Source: Scolanthus callimorphus (taxonomy: Eukaryota; Cnidaria; Anthozoa; Actiniaria; Edwardsiidae). Taken from it: a stretch of DNA of 64,000 bases. A program made the position numbers and the translations under genes. Where the stretch lies: contig CM066919.1 of the NCBI GenBank assembly GCA_033964015.1, positions 18,664,146-18,728,145 on the forward strand, in the 5' to 3' direction. Shown piece by piece: positions 1-11,944 of this stretch (the stretch's first letter is position 1; every line of letters starts with the position of its first letter). The notes beneath the pieces were generated by a model, which worked only from the letters and a program-made list of their open reading frames with translations, was not told the DNA's origin and searched no databases.

Positions 1-173
1 CCTGCCCTCCAGTTTTACAATCAACCTTCCCTGCAGACATTTCAATATCAGTGTAGACACTCTTGGAGCAGCACGGTTTTCATAACCGTCTGAATCTCTC
101 GAATTCCATGAATGTTTTTCACATAAAACAAATAGAAACTAAACTTCGCAATCCCCAAATTTGTACCGTAGTA

Positions 174-566
174 AAGGCCATGTCACACGAGGCAATTTTT
201 CTTGCAACTCGCAACGCAACGATGACGAATTAAAAAGCATTGCAAGTTGCCGCGGGATGTTACACGATCGCAATATTTTTTGCAACTTGCAATGCGCCCG
301 CATGAAAAAGTATAAATTACATCGGCACTATCAAAAGCAAGGACGCGGGTTGGCTCATTCAGGGAACCATTGCGTGATAAATTGCCAAAGACATGTTGTC
401 TCGCAACGTCGCGAAAAGTAGAGCTTGGTACTACATTCTGCAACTCGCAACGCAACCAAGTATTGCATTGCAGGGGGATGTTTCACGCGCGCTTTTCGCT
501 GCAACTCGCAACGCGACACAAATGTTGCGTTGCGAGTTGCAAGAAAATTGCCTCGTGTAACAGGCT
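174..566. mobile_element. TTAA-type MITE, copy 1 (degenerate)
   Basis: The left end (about 174-220) and right end (about 524-566) are near-perfect inverted repeats sharing a core that begins GAGGCAATTTT and runs through CTTGCAACTCGCAACGCAAC. The interior is built from variants of GTTGCGAGTTGC. It is the same family as 40085-40437, where the flanking TTAA duplication is intact; here the left flank reads GTAA. There is no transposase. Known biology: TTAA targets are used by piggyBac and Kolobok elements, so it was probably mobilised by one of these. Confidence 0.75.
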
Positions 567-701
567 TCCTGTGTTGCCCGTGCGCGCGCCAAAAATGACG
601 GGGACATTTCAGCCAATCAGAAATGCGTAAACACACCAGAAATTAAACGTTTAGATACATAATAATTGTACTATTTTAAGACATGGTCTTCATTTTCTCA
701 G

Positions 702-3700
702 AGTATTTGTGACCTCGCCAGTATCAATGCGCTCCCTGTCGGGTGTAGAGAGATCGCACTCGGAGCCGGAGAACAAGAAGAACCAGTCGGCCGTCCGTCG
801 ACCCTCCCCTCTCGCCGCCCATGACAGCAACAAAAGCAGCTCTAACCCAGGTACGAGTGAACAAACCTAACCGACAATACCGGATGTCCTAGATTCTAGG
901 ACTTCCGGCTTCGTCTGCGCCCAGAGCCTCAGACAGTCAGCATGACAGAGAGACTCTTGCAACGAGAATTTTGTGCAACAAGCTCGGTTTTTAGCGGAGC
1001 TCCTTAGAGCGGAGCACCATAGGTATCGCAGGAAGAATACAATAGCTCAAAGTAGAACTCCGGTATAACGATCGACTTCTTTTTTCATGGTTCAGCGGTA
1101 TTCCCATTTGGGTATCGCTGGCGCGTCCGTGTCTGCGCGCCCCCACACAAGTAAACCAAGACCCCAACACAGAAAAATATGTAACCGGGAGCTCCGCTTT
1201 TAGCCAGTGGCTAAATCTATATATTAGGACCACAATTGCAGTCAACAACGGAATCACCATTGTTATTCACGATGGTGGTTCCAAGTGATTGCACCAGAAC
1301 ACAGGCTACCACAAAGACTGATCTCCTTGTTGACCGATTGTCTATTCGGACGTATCCTTCGCGATCTCCTTCTCCTTCGTGAGGTACGATTAAACGGGAA
1401 TAGATCTACTAAAATTCAGGCTAGCATGGATTGGTAGACGTTAGGCTACATAGCAAGCGTGGAGTTTGGAGCAAAGAGAAACATAGAAACAGGAAACCGG
1501 GAGTACGACTCAACTAAATTTTGGGCGAGCGCAAAAAGGACTGCCAAAATCTTCCCCAGGTTTCTCTGCTCTCAGATTTTCACTGCTTTCCTCGAAGCTT
1601 CTAACTTTTGTTCTCATTTTCTGTCAATAATGTGTCTAGTGATGCTGATATTCTTGTTTGTTTTCTTTTGTTATATTTTTCATCGAAACGCACTTTCATT
1701 ACTTCAACTAATCTCTCTATTTACAGATAAAGGTTAAAGATAAAGTCTAAACTTCCTAGTTGCATGCGATTCACATTTGTTATGATAAGATAACGTTAAA
1801 ATTATTGTAACTTCCTCATAATGTAAATGTATTTCTTTCTTTCTTTCTCACATTTGGTTTCTCTGACTGTGCATGCTTTAGATATACACACTATTGACAA
1901 ACCGATCTCGGCTGCCGCGGCTATTTTCGCGAGACGCCACTCAATTCCAGGTATACTGTCTTCTACTTCTGACTTCATGATCTTAATTTTCTTCCTCCCG
2001 TTATGTATGAAAAGCTTAGGTTGACCTTTAAAAGAGCCCATGTCAGCCACTCCTTTGTTGTTGTTTTCGTTGGTATTAGAAGACGAATTACTTTTAGATA
2101 TCTCCAAATCAACATCTAAAAACAAAGTTTCTGGTTTTATTTACCAAATTCAATCGTGACAATTGCTCTACATTCTCTAAATCAGCCAATGGAAATGGAT
2201 GCTTTCTCTGACTTGGTATCGGTTGCTATGCTGTTAAAATGGCGACTGGCACAGGCTGACTCTCACTGCGTTATTCGAGAATGGCTCACTCCTGACTGAG
2301 GACAGTTTACACTAACAGACTGTCATCGTATTGAACTCAAGCGTTTTCTCCGACCTGCGTCCTTGAGAATTGCGCTCCACCACAAGCGTTCCTCCTCGTC
2401 ATGTCCCCTCTAAGCAGGATTTTTATATCGACGCCTGAAGGGACCGACTCACCCATCAAAATTCAAAGCAGTGGCTGACAAGGGCTCTTTAAGGTACAAA
2501 GAATCTTCTGTATCTTTTAGATCCACACGCCGTGCGCACACGATCCATTTCTGAACCCAAACATCTACGCTTCCCGCCGCTCGCCAATGGACCTTATCCA
2601 AACTACGTGAATGAGACATGGCCAACATTACGAGATGAACGTAAGTGAAACTAACGTCACTGGTTTTTACGGCGCTTTATATTATTTCGCGATGTGCCAG
2701 ACCGTAATCGAACGGCCTGCGAAATGGCTAATCAGCCAGTACCCTCGATTTCTTTGACCTGCCCGAAATTCTATATGCATGGTGAGTATCCCTGCTAAAA
2801 TGTGGGGTAAACCATTTTGGAAATAATTCTGGATGCATGGGGGGGTCAAAAACTAGTGCCGCCCGTGGGGAGGGTACCTTTATTTTCTGGAATTGCCCAA
2901 TGTCGATTTGATATGCATGGACCAGCTATAAGTAAGCACCCACTCTTCAGCTTAGAAAATACTACTTACACGTCCCACGGCTGCCAGGAAGCAGCGCGCT
3001 AGTATCATGTACTATATTTCGTTTATCCAAGACCTTGTCACTAAGCACGCTCTCTTTCTCTTCCAGGTGACAGTTCAGCCGGCGGGTCATCAACGCATGC
3101 GCGCTCTCTACCGGAAGAGCCCAGGCTGCACCCACACAGAAAACCGCTTAGCAAGTCTAGCCCTGCTAAAATGTGAGTCTTACATTCACATAATGAGAAC
3201 CTTTGTCGGCTGTTGAGGGAATGGGAAAGAATTCGATCCAATGTGAATGAAATTGTTAGCTCTAAACTGAGCGCTACCTAACGCAGTGATCCTAGTGCTT
3301 CCTCTCGGGAAACATGTTTTGCTGCTTAAATGGGTAAAGCAATTATTTTTTGAAAGATTGCGAGGCTTTTAAATTTACAGTCGTACCACAGGCTGCACGT
3401 TGCGTACCCAGAGCTCGAAATCGCGCACGATACGGGTGTAAATGCGCCTACATTTAGGGCAATTTTAGATTAAACGTAAGTTTTCTTTGTTTGGGATACT
3501 CACATATTCGCATGTGGTGCATTCCAGAAAAGGAAAAGAAGAATGCCCGAGCTCGCGTCCAATGAAAAATCATATATCCACTTTGGAATTCAATGCGATT
3601 ATTCAGTAAAAACATTTTACGGCTCATGAAGTACTCGTTTAACGTAACATTTTCTCGAAATTCTAGACAAAAGAAAAGGACACCTGCGTTTGTTGCAAAG

Positions 3701-4405
3701 CCTACTGCTGGTTACGCTAGCATTTTCTCGAAACAAAAAGAAAAGGAAAAGCGTGCAAAGCAGATTAAACGAAAGGAAACGCCTCCGAGAGTAAACCCAC
3801 CTCCGCAACACCTAACCAGCGGTTATTCGCAACCCACGCACGCACCGACCTACGCGCAGCATCCTGGTCTTACTGCGCCTGCGCCAATTAACCCGTACCA
3901 GTCCCAAGGCGTTCCTGCTCCTGGCTATCACGTGACCCAGCCTGGGGTCCCGGACGTGAATATGGTCGCGTACTACACTCCACAAGCGCAAACAGGTTTG
4001 TGATATATGAGAAATAGTTCATCATTCTTTTGTTGTCTTTTTAAGGATGAAAATCCTCAACCAAAATTCCGTGTTTCGATCTTGTAACAGTTTCAATGCA
4101 CTTTCCACTGTGTGGGATGAAACTTTCATAGTAAGGAAGCATTCGAATATCGTACTAGTGCCACTAAAAGTATTTCATTTGTTTGTTTTTTTTGCCTGTT
4201 CTATGTTTTTGCTTGTATATTTGTTCGCAAAAGATATTGAGCGTTAATCAGAAAGTTTTAGAATTTGTGTTGCATTTCAGGTCCTGCCGATCCCAGCAGA
4301 CTGTCCCAGGGCTATACTCGAGACTTGGAAGACTTGGATTCACAGATAGAATATTACTCGCAAATCGCGCAGCAGAACCACTATCAACAGAACCCGCACA
4401 GATGA
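702..4405 (+). CDS. Unidentified basic, proline-rich protein, five 3'-terminal exons (5' end missing)
   Basis: I do not recognise this protein. Five exons join in frame: 702-850, 2521-2640, 3067-3172, 3667-3995 and 4281-4405 (stop TGA at 4403). Each is bounded by AG/GT; the clearest sites are the acceptor TTTTCTCAG, the donors GTACGAGT, GTAAGTG and GTGAGTC, and the acceptor TTGCATTTCAG. All four junctions keep phase (1, 1, 2, 1), which is unlikely by chance. The partial product is about 275 residues. It holds two SEP-type serine-rich basic stretches (RSHSEPENKK, RSISEPKHLR), a Lys/Arg-rich block around exon 4 (KQKEKEKRAKQIKRKETPPR), then a Pro/Gln/Tyr-rich segment and an acidic, Gln-rich C-terminus (DLEDLDSQIEYYSQIAQQN). 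No folded domain or membrane segment is visible, so it is probably the disordered tail of a larger protein whose earlier exons lie upstream. Additional exons inside the long first intron cannot be excluded. Confidence 0.62.
851..2520 (+). other. Long intron of the unidentified gene; no convincing plus-strand exon
   Basis: This stretch lies between two phase-matched exons. It contains a short inverted motif pair around GCGGAGCTCC (997-1203) that recurs at 37395-37435, and one antisense open frame (1802-2115) discussed under findings. I see nothing else that can be supported. Confidence 0.4.
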
Positions 4406-4429
4406 CACCGGTTTCTCGTTAATATAATA

Positions 4430-5480
4430 TAACACTAATAGGACAGACATTAATGGCCTGTATATATCTAACGCCATGAACCTTTAATGGACAAGTACAT
4501 TTGTAATGCCATGAATTCATAATGAGCAGTACATATGTAATTCCATGAATTCTTAATGGAGCAGTACATCTGCAACGCCATGAACTCTTAATCGGTCAGA
4601 ACATGTAACACCATGAACGCCATGAACTTTTTTAAGAACATGTAACACCATGGACTTTAAATGGACGAGTACATTTGTAATGCCATGAATTCATAATGGG
4701 CAGTACATATGTAATTCCATGAATTATTGCTGGCACAGTACATCTGCAACGCCATGAACTCTTAATGGATCAGAACATGCAACACCATGAACTTTTAATT
4801 GGTCTGCGAAGGTAACGCCATGAATTCGTTATGGCTCAGTACATGTGTAGTGCCATAGATTCATTATGGGTCACTGAAAAGGTAACGCCATGAACTCTTT
4901 TAAGAACATGTAACACCATGGACTTTTAATGGACGAGTACATTTGCAACGCCATGAATTCATAATGGGCAGTACATATGTAATGCCATTAATTATTGATG
5001 GCACAGTACATCTGCAACGCCATGAACTCTTAATGGGTCAGAACATGCAACACCATGAACCTTTAATTGGTCTGCGAAGGTAACGCCTTGAATTCGTAAT
5101 GGGTCAGTACATGTGTAGTGCCATAGATTCATTATGGGTCACTGAAAAGGTAACGCCATGAACTCTTTTAAGAACATGTAACACCATGGACTTTTAATGG
5201 ACGAGTACATTTGCAACGCCATGAATTCATAATGGGCAGTACATATGTAATGCCATTAATTATTGATGGCACAGTACATCTGCAACGCCATGAACTCTTA
5301 ATGGGTCAGAACATGCAACACCATGAACTTTTAATTGGTCTGCGAAGGTAACGCCTTGAATTCGTAATGGGTCAGTACATGTGTAGTGCCATAGATTCAT
5401 TATGGATCACTGAAAATATAACGCCATGAACTCTCTACGGGTCAGTACATATACGCCACGCCATGGACTGGTTTTGGTAC
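4430..5480. repeat. Minisatellite with 33-34-bp units and a 268-bp higher-order period
   Basis: Units built on CCATGAATTCATAATGG and ..CAGTACAT..GTAATG.. repeat every 33-34 bp from just past the stop codon of the upstream gene. Blocks of eight units recur: the landmark TCACTGAAAA occurs at 4871 and 5139, with a variant at 5407, exactly 268 bp apart each time. The two central blocks are nearly identical, so the latest amplification copied the 268-bp block. Almost every unit carries ATG in CCATGAA but there is no sustained reading frame. Confidence 0.9.
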
Positions 5481-5631
5481 AAATGTATCGCCATAACTTT
5501 TGGTAAACGTATTTCCAAGGAAAACCATTGAGCCATAACTTAGATATGTTTTTTGGATGCTATCTTTGAATTATGAGAAGGATGAATTCGAAGTCACGCT
5601 TGCTTCTAGTGTGAACCTATAGAAAAGAGGC

Positions 5632-5769
5632 TGGGGCGGATTTAGGAAAAAAGTCTGACTGTAGCGCACGTACTAACATAAATAAATGACAAAAATAATA
5701 TAAAAAATCCCTGAAATCTGACTGCTAGTAGCATTTGCTACAGTTGCAATAGTCTAAATCCGCCCCTGA
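5632..5769. mobile_element. Short foldback MITE, GGGGCGGATTTAG termini
   Basis: The ends GGGGCGGATTTAG and CTAAATCCGCCCC are perfect inverted repeats, and inner parts also pair (GACTGTAGC against GCTACAGTTG). It is 138 bp and non-coding. The termini resemble the hAT-like CAGGGGCG elements at 42177 and 51491. Confidence 0.6.
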
Positions 5770-5909
5770 GGAGTATATGTGAAGTCCTCAATATCAGTCG
5801 GAAATTTATACCACGTTCACACCAAAATCGTGAATTATTTCGCCTCGTAAACTTGAAGTTTCTTACTGTAATAAAGTCTTCCTAGTTAAATGATCGCTGT
5901 GCAACATGC

Positions 5910-6082
5910 ACATACTAGTTATACAATATCGAGTGCCATCCAGAATATCCCACGCGACACTTGTATTCTGATGTACACACAAGCCTTCAGGCGAGGGAGT
6001 GTATATGCTAAGAAAATACAAGTGACAAGTGAGATATTCTGTAGTATGCCACGAGAATTCATTGTATAACTATTTTATACCA
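5910..6082. mobile_element. Foldback MITE, GTTATACAAT family, copy 1
   Basis: The ends CATACTAGTTATACAAT and ATTGTATAACTATTTTATAC form inverted repeats, and the subterminal parts pair as well (GTGCCATCCAGAATATCCCAC with GTGAGATATTCTGTAGTATG). It lies in inverted orientation relative to the copy at 52437-52622, which shares the ends and the subterminal GAATATC block. Confidence 0.75.
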
Positions 6083-6360
6083 CGCTACAGAAAAATAAAG
6101 GCAATGTTTTTACGTAAATGCAGTGCACGACGGGAAGGCTGAGTTGAATGGTTTTTACGATGTTGCGCACGCAACATAAATGGGATGAGAACAATGCTTG
6201 TCTGTTTTGAATAACTAAAACCGTCTTCGCCAGAACGAGCTGGAACGGCTCAAGGGTATTATTCTCACGACATCGTGAAAACGGTCAATATACATACAAC
6301 GCCATCCTGCATTCTGATTGGCTGTATTTTCTGTGGCGCGGTATAAAGTACAGTTTATTA

Positions 6361-6536
6361 TAGAGCAGATTTCGTATGACTATGAAAAGTGCCGCGAAAG
6401 ATTTGTACCGCGCCGCGATTGTACCGCGACTACGCGATTCCATTCGGTATCTACAGCAGGCCAGGTTCGGTACCGCGACCGCGACAGTACCGCGCCGTGT
6501 CACGGCACTTTTCACAGTCATACGAAATCTGCTCTA
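6361..6536. mobile_element. Foldback element, TAGAGCAGATTTCGTATGAC arms
   Basis: Arms of about 45 bp pair almost perfectly, from TAGAGCAGATTTCGTATGAC on the left to GTCATACGAAATCTGCTCTA on the right, followed inward by GTACCGCG-rich sequence that also pairs. Non-coding; no target duplication recognised. Confidence 0.7.
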
Positions 6537-6690
6537 GTTTTGTCCTTAACTTGGGAACTCCTCTTGGTAGATAGCCATACAAACCAGCCATAGCCATGCA
6601 GACAATTCTTAGATACTTTACAAGGGGGAAATATTAATACAGATAGTATCCTTCTATAGTCCCAGAAAAAGATCCATGCCCGGACGCGAA

Positions 6691-6838
6691 TAGCCTCCTT
6701 GCAGGCGGTACTGGGTGTTTTTATCGCGAAAAACCCGGTCCGTTCGCTGATCAGGCGCCATCTTGGAATTTTGAGGCGCGCAGTCCCGGGGGCGGTTTTC
6801 CGCGATAAAAACACCCAGTACCGCCCGCAAGCAGGCTA
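6691..6838. mobile_element. Mutator-like MITE with 9-bp target duplication, copy 1
   Basis: The termini start TAGCCTCCTTGC and end GCAAGCAGGCTA; the arms pair through GGCGGTACTGGGTGTTTTTA. The element is flanked on both sides by GGACGCGAA (6682-6690 and 6839-6847), a perfect 9-bp direct repeat. A 9-bp duplication is typical of the Mutator superfamily. It is 148 bp with no coding capacity. Confidence 0.8.
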
Positions 6839-6867
6839 GGACGCGAAAGGAATTAGAATTTCAGGGG

Positions 6868-6998
6868 TAGCCTGCTAGCCGGCTCTCCAGTGAGGTTTTT
6901 CGGATTTTTGATTTTTTTTTTTTTTTTTTTACACGCGGGAATCCTGTGTACCCCCGCGCGCCAAAACAAATCAAATATCCGAAAAACCTAGCAGGCTA
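6868..6998. mobile_element. Mutator-like MITE with 9-bp target duplication, copy 2
   Basis: The termini are TAGCCTGCTAG and CTAGCAGGCTA, with inner arms GAGGTTTTTCGGAT and ATCCGAAAAACC. It is flanked by TTTCAGGGG (6859-6867) and TTCCAGGGG (6999-7007), matching at 8 of 9 positions. The first ten terminal bases match those of the element 30 bp away at 6691-6838, so both probably used the same transposase. A run of about 20 T fills the centre. Confidence 0.75.
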
Positions 6999-7328
6999 TT
7001 CCAGGGGTTGGGATTTGGGATTTTTTAGACTATTTTTATTGGGTTTATTCGTACACCCTAGTTTGTGTTGATCATCGGTCCTTTTTGTTTAGAGTTATTT
7101 TCTATATTCTAATATATGCAGTCACAACTACGAACATTGTAAATAACCAAGAAGGTATATCAAAAGTAATAATATTCACCCATACTCGATAGCTGTAGAT
7201 AGCCAAATTTGTATTATAAATGTGTTAATAACTATAGCTATACGTCCCATTCACAATTGCATTAAAATGCCTTCTGACTTCATGTACCGTGTTGTTTCCA
7301 CTGTATTGAGATTAATCGTGTCGCTTAC

Positions 7329-7568
7329 GCCGGCTTTTCACTAGTGAAATAAGCGGAGACACGAAGGAGACGGATACGTAAGAGCTTACGTTTGTGTGAA
7401 AATCGTCGTGACAGTAGCGACGTAAGCGTAAGCGGAGACGTAAGAAAAAGGGAACCTTCCGTTCTGCTTTCTTCACGCTTACGTCTCCTTCTCCGCTTCC
7501 GTTCTTTGATTTTCACACGAACGCAAGCGTCTTTACGTCTCAGCTTACTGCACTAGTAAAAAGCCGGC
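7329..7568. mobile_element. Foldback MITE, GCCGGCTTTT termini
   Basis: The ends GCCGGCTTTTCACTAGTGAA and CACTAGTAAAAAGCCGGC are inverted, and the interior consists of CTTACGTCTCC-type words in both orientations. About 240 bp. The apparent reading frame on the minus strand is a by-product of the Arg/Lys-rich palindromic words. Confidence 0.7.
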
Positions 7569-8542
7569 TTAAAGGTAGACCTTTCTAGTTGCCTTTCACT
7601 GGGATACTTCTTGTAAAAAGTTAGATCTTACAAGCTGCATATTGTAAAAGGCTTTCCTGTGGGGAGCAGGTGGAAGGAATTAAGGAAAGCCCATTTTCTT
7701 TGAGAGCATTTCTGATTTATCGTGGTTTTAACAGAACAACTTTCAGTTGTGAAGGCCCGATTTCGAGAGCACTCTGACGATCGACAATGACAACGGACCT
7801 GTTCCTCAGGAAGCCTGTTCCTTGCCCCATTTTACTTTTTTGTGAAATCACATATTATGTTCATGCTGTTTAGATATATTTTGCACTTTGCTTATTTTCA
7901 AAGGTTTTATTTTATTTCAAACTTCCTGTGGTGTTCGTGAGTCCGTTGGCTGAGAATCCCTGCTTGCACATTTGCTTCACTTTTCTCTCCCGACAAAATG
8001 GAGCATTTAGAAAAGTGGTTTTCCTTTGCTCTAAATGCTCTGAAATAAAAAAAAAAATAGGCTATTTGAACACATTTGATCAATCAATGGCGACTGATTG
8101 CGTGGAGTGAGGACTCTAGTGTAGTACACCTAAGGCTACTTACGTATTAACCCGGTTACTAGTGGCGTCTCTAACTGAGTTCATCTACTTTCGTGACGAG
8201 CGGATAAATCAGAGCACCTTTTCCCCGGCGGCGAATATCTGTGTACTTATCCCAACTCCACAAAGCGCCACTTAGTAGGGGAGTTCCTGCCGTGAGGGTA
8301 TAATGCGTTTACGGAGACATCTAAAAACTTATCAATGCCACGCACTGTTAAGAAATCCCTGAGGCACGAGCCACTTCGTACTTTGCTGGTGCCCCGATTT
8401 CACTATAGCCTGAATTATCAGCTGTCTTTTCATCCCTGTGACACTCGTTATGGGGTAAAGGGAGAAAAGACAGCTGAAAATTGAGGCTACGATTCAGTTT
8501 TTAATTTTTTTTAGTACAGTATACTTACTGCCATTTTCATAA
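7569..8542. other. Non-coding stretch with one small inverted repeat
   Basis: No gene is visible. At about 8408-8487, ATCAGCTGTCTTTTC pairs with GAAAAGACAGCTGAAAAT around a 40-bp loop. Confidence 0.5.
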
Positions 8543-8721
8543 TTCTGCGAACTCTACGCCAACTAACAAACCGCGGTTTGGCTTCCGTCAATCAAACGAG
8601 TGAACAGCTCTGGGTGATTTCACGCAGCAGAAAACATCCATGCGTCTGTCTTAAAAGGTTTGATTGACGGAAACCAAAACGCAGTTTGACGTTCGGAAAT
8701 GTCAAGTGGGAGTTCGCAGAA
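8543..8721. mobile_element. MITE with TTCTGCGAACTC ends
   Basis: The ends TTCTGCGAACTC and GAGTTCGCAGAA are perfect inverted repeats. The left interior contains CCAACTAACAAACCGCGG followed by GAGTGAACAG and CTGGGTGATTTCACGCAG. The same words in the same order recur at 34336-34425, so this is a dispersed family. Confidence 0.65.
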
Positions 8722-9114
8722 TAGAGTCCTAAAGTGATGACGTCACAAAAACAAATTTTCGATTTAGCAATATTTGTTCCTTGATTTCGAAAGGGCATAT
8801 CGATTGAAAGCTACACATCAAACATGAGGTGAATCGGTTGAAACGCGACCGAGATATGGCCCGCTGAATACATAATTTTCTTTAACAAATCACTGTATTT
8901 TTGGTTCAGTTCATAAAGTTATGAACTGAGTCCAAAATACAGTCATTTGTTAAAGAAAATTATGTATTCATTGGGCCATAGCTCAGTCACGTTTCAGCCG
9001 ATTCACCTCATTTTTTGCATGCAACGTTCTTCGAAGTTGGTCTTTCATTATCCGTGGACTAAAATCTGAAATTCGAAAATTTTCAAATTTGTGACGTCAC
9101 ACTTTAGGACTCTA
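8722..9114. mobile_element. Large palindrome, 393 bp, TAGAGTCCTAAAGTG ends
   Basis: The two halves are inverted copies along nearly their whole length: ends TAGAGTCCTAAAGTG and CACACTTTAGGACTCTA, centre around the inverted pair TTCATAAAGTTATGAA (about 8910). The words GTGACGTCAC and ATACATAATTTTCTTTAAC occur on both arms. It abuts the preceding MITE directly. Non-coding. Confidence 0.8.
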
Positions 9115-9770
9115 TTATGAAAATCGCATTTTTGTTATAGTTTCTCGCCGTTTTTCAAAGCTGGACACAAACACTTGTAGGCTAGTGTGTGCGCCGTGCC
9201 ATACTCGAGTGCGACTATCAACGGTGATTTTTAACAAGTTGCATTATAAGAAGCAAGTTTAGAGCGGTTCTCATATTTGACTGTAGGAAAACCAATATCA
9301 CAACGTAATTACACCAATTCTGAATAAAACCTATGGGAGTAATTACAAAGTAATTACCAATTACTTACGACAGTCTGTAATCTGTAGTCTGTAATCCGCT
9401 CTATGGATATTAATTATTCACGTTCAAGTACAGAATAGGCCTTGGCATATGGTTGTACTGGAGAGCAAAACATTGAAACATTGTTGATTTGTAATCGTTT
9501 TACGTCATTTTTTTTTACGAATCGGCCGCCGCCGGCTACCTGTAGTCTTTAAATCTCGTTTCAGGTTCTTTGGCCGGGAAAAAATGGCGACCAAGATTGC
9601 GATGTTTCTTGAGTATCTTTCCTACTAAGGAAATTTTGCAAAGTCGGGAAATCGAAGTTTTTTTTGGCAAAATGTCTTGGTATGGTAACCAGCTCTCCAG
9701 TCTTGCAGCCCGTACGCTGGTTCTTACGGCGCCAATGGCTGACAAGCGGTCGTAACTTGCACCATAGTTA

Positions 9771-10021
9771 ATAAGGGAATGGTTAGGAAGCCCGGCAAAC
9801 TTCAAAGGGTAAACATAATAGCGTGGGTTGGATGTTAAGAGGGGCTAGCACAATCTTTTGTTTCATGCTCATCTAATATGCATGTCTGGTTGTACACTGA
9901 ATCTTACTGGCTGAATTTTGGTACTTATGTACCGTGACCCTGCACAAATAAATTCCTCTGAAAAAGTGAACAAAGAGATAGTACAATAGCAGAGTGTCAG
10001 TTTCCTAACCATTCCCCTCTA
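9771..10021. mobile_element. Candidate MITE, GGGAATGGTTAGGAA ends
   Basis: GGGAATGGTTAGGAA at the left and TTCCTAACCATTCCC at the right are perfect inverted repeats about 220 bp apart. The interior shows no pairing and no gene. Confidence 0.5.
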
Positions 10022-11930
10022 TAAACTATGCTTGCGCTGACACTGAGGATGGTCACTCCCGCGTCCTCTGGTGGCATCCAGGGCCTTCGCTGATTGGGTG
10101 ATTTTGAACGTTCGAGCATGCACGAAGCCCTTTCTCTTTATCAAATATTACGCATGCGTCAGTGGCTGTCACCAGAGCCTCCGCCACGGTGGCTCTAGGT
10201 TCGAGATTGAGAAAATGTTGATCTCGACCTCCAATCATTCGACGTCGTAATTCGACGGTGACTCGACATGCTTGGTAAGGCAAAACAATGTCATTATAAA
10301 TATTCTTAAATTCGAACGCACTGTTTTACCTATATCTTTTGGAGTTTTGAAAATTTTATGAAAACAAAACGGTGAGGAAACTGTTGTAAAGAGAAAACTG
10401 CTCGATCATCTTGCTGAATGACGTATTACAGGCGGCTTATTTTGAGATCCATCATTTAACACTATGGTTCGATTTTGTTCACCTTTTCATAAGTTGTATT
10501 CCAAGTGGTAGATCTAAGGGAGGGGGCAGGGGGGCCGGTGCTCCCTCTTCCAAGAGTAAATTTATAGAAATGTATGAGCAGTTCAGTTGCTAGCTTTTAT
10601 TTTGTCATGTGTTTGATATAACGGTGCTCCCTCCTTCGGCCGTGCGCCCCCTGGCCGACATTAACTTTTTTTCACTAGGTGCCATTGGCGACCAACTTAG
10701 TCGCCAAAAAGCAATATTTAGTCGCCACGTAAGCGTCGATTTCAGCCGAACTTAGAAAGAAGGGGGGTCATTTAGCGACTAGCTTTAAAATTTTGGTCGC
10801 CAATCCCACAAATTCAGTCGTCATTGGCGACCATATAGTCAGAATGACCCTGCCCTCCCTTCCCAAATGCCTGGATCCGCCACGGGATTCCTACCATCTG
10901 CAGTATGGTCACGTTCGCTCCGACTTTGTAGATCTATCAATAATTGCGATCTTGCACAGATTTTAATTTGTTTCCCCCGTCATTTGTTGCTCGTCATGGC
11001 TTGTCTCACGCTCTGAAAGAGCTAGAGTTTTCCTTATGCATTTACTATTATTTAAACAAACCACCTTCCCTGGATCGATTTCAGATTAGCAAAAGATGAT
11101 TAGTTTCCTGTGCCGTGCTACACAGTTCTAGGGTGTAGGAATTTAACACGCGAGAGGTGGCAAATCTCACGGACACTCCATGCGTTTACAAAAAAGGTGT
11201 AGCAGCTGCTAGGGCGTTGTGTTTATGAAACAGACACCGCACGTCATTAAGGAGTGGACCATTTGAAATTGGGGGAGGAGGGGTGGCAATTTATTTGCGC
11301 ATGATTTTTTTTTCGGGGATCAGGCTGTGCAACAATTTGTTTCCGGAATTTCTAAATTTTTAATTTTCTGTTCAAGAAAATTGATAATCACAATTTTCTT
11401 GCGTAAAATCGTCAATCGCAACAGTGAATTGTGAGGTCGCGTAGCAAAAAATCCTTGAAATGGTTTGACCAAAGTCTTATAATGCTATGATAACAAGGCT
11501 CCCCGCTTCTTTGTTGTATGTAGCTTTCTTGCTTCCCTGTTTTCGTTCTTTGTAATATTGCGAAATGGAATGAATAAAATTAAACCTAAACTACGCAATG
11601 CAGTAGGAGTTCTTATCATGAATACATTTAAAATCCCTCATATCATCTGCTAGTGTTTGATATACCAATTCTCCGTCGAACTAATCTCCTTGAGTACTTA
11701 CTCTATTGTAACTAAACCAAGTAGTTATCTCACAAATTTTAAATTACTCAGAGACAGATTCCTCGGCGCATGGTTCCGCCGCCGGCCCAGAGATCTCGAG
11801 GCAAGGGAGAGGAATTATTAGCGTATCTTTCTAATTATCTAGAAATAATTTTACACAAACTTGCCTTATATTCTGGACACTTTTTGTTTCTTGCTAGCAG
11901 AAGCCTCTTTTCCTTTATATAAAAAAAAGA
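10022..11930. other. Gene-free stretch with repeat remnants
   Basis: No supported gene. Inverted GCCATTGGCGACCAA and TTGGTCGCCAAT words lie at 10679-10806, probably a degraded foldback. At 11249-11290 lies GTGGACCATTTGAAATTGGG followed by GGAGGAGGGGTGGCAATT, a close match to the left end of the repeat starting at 34424. Confidence 0.45.
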
Positions 11931-11944
11931 ATGGCAATTATAGA

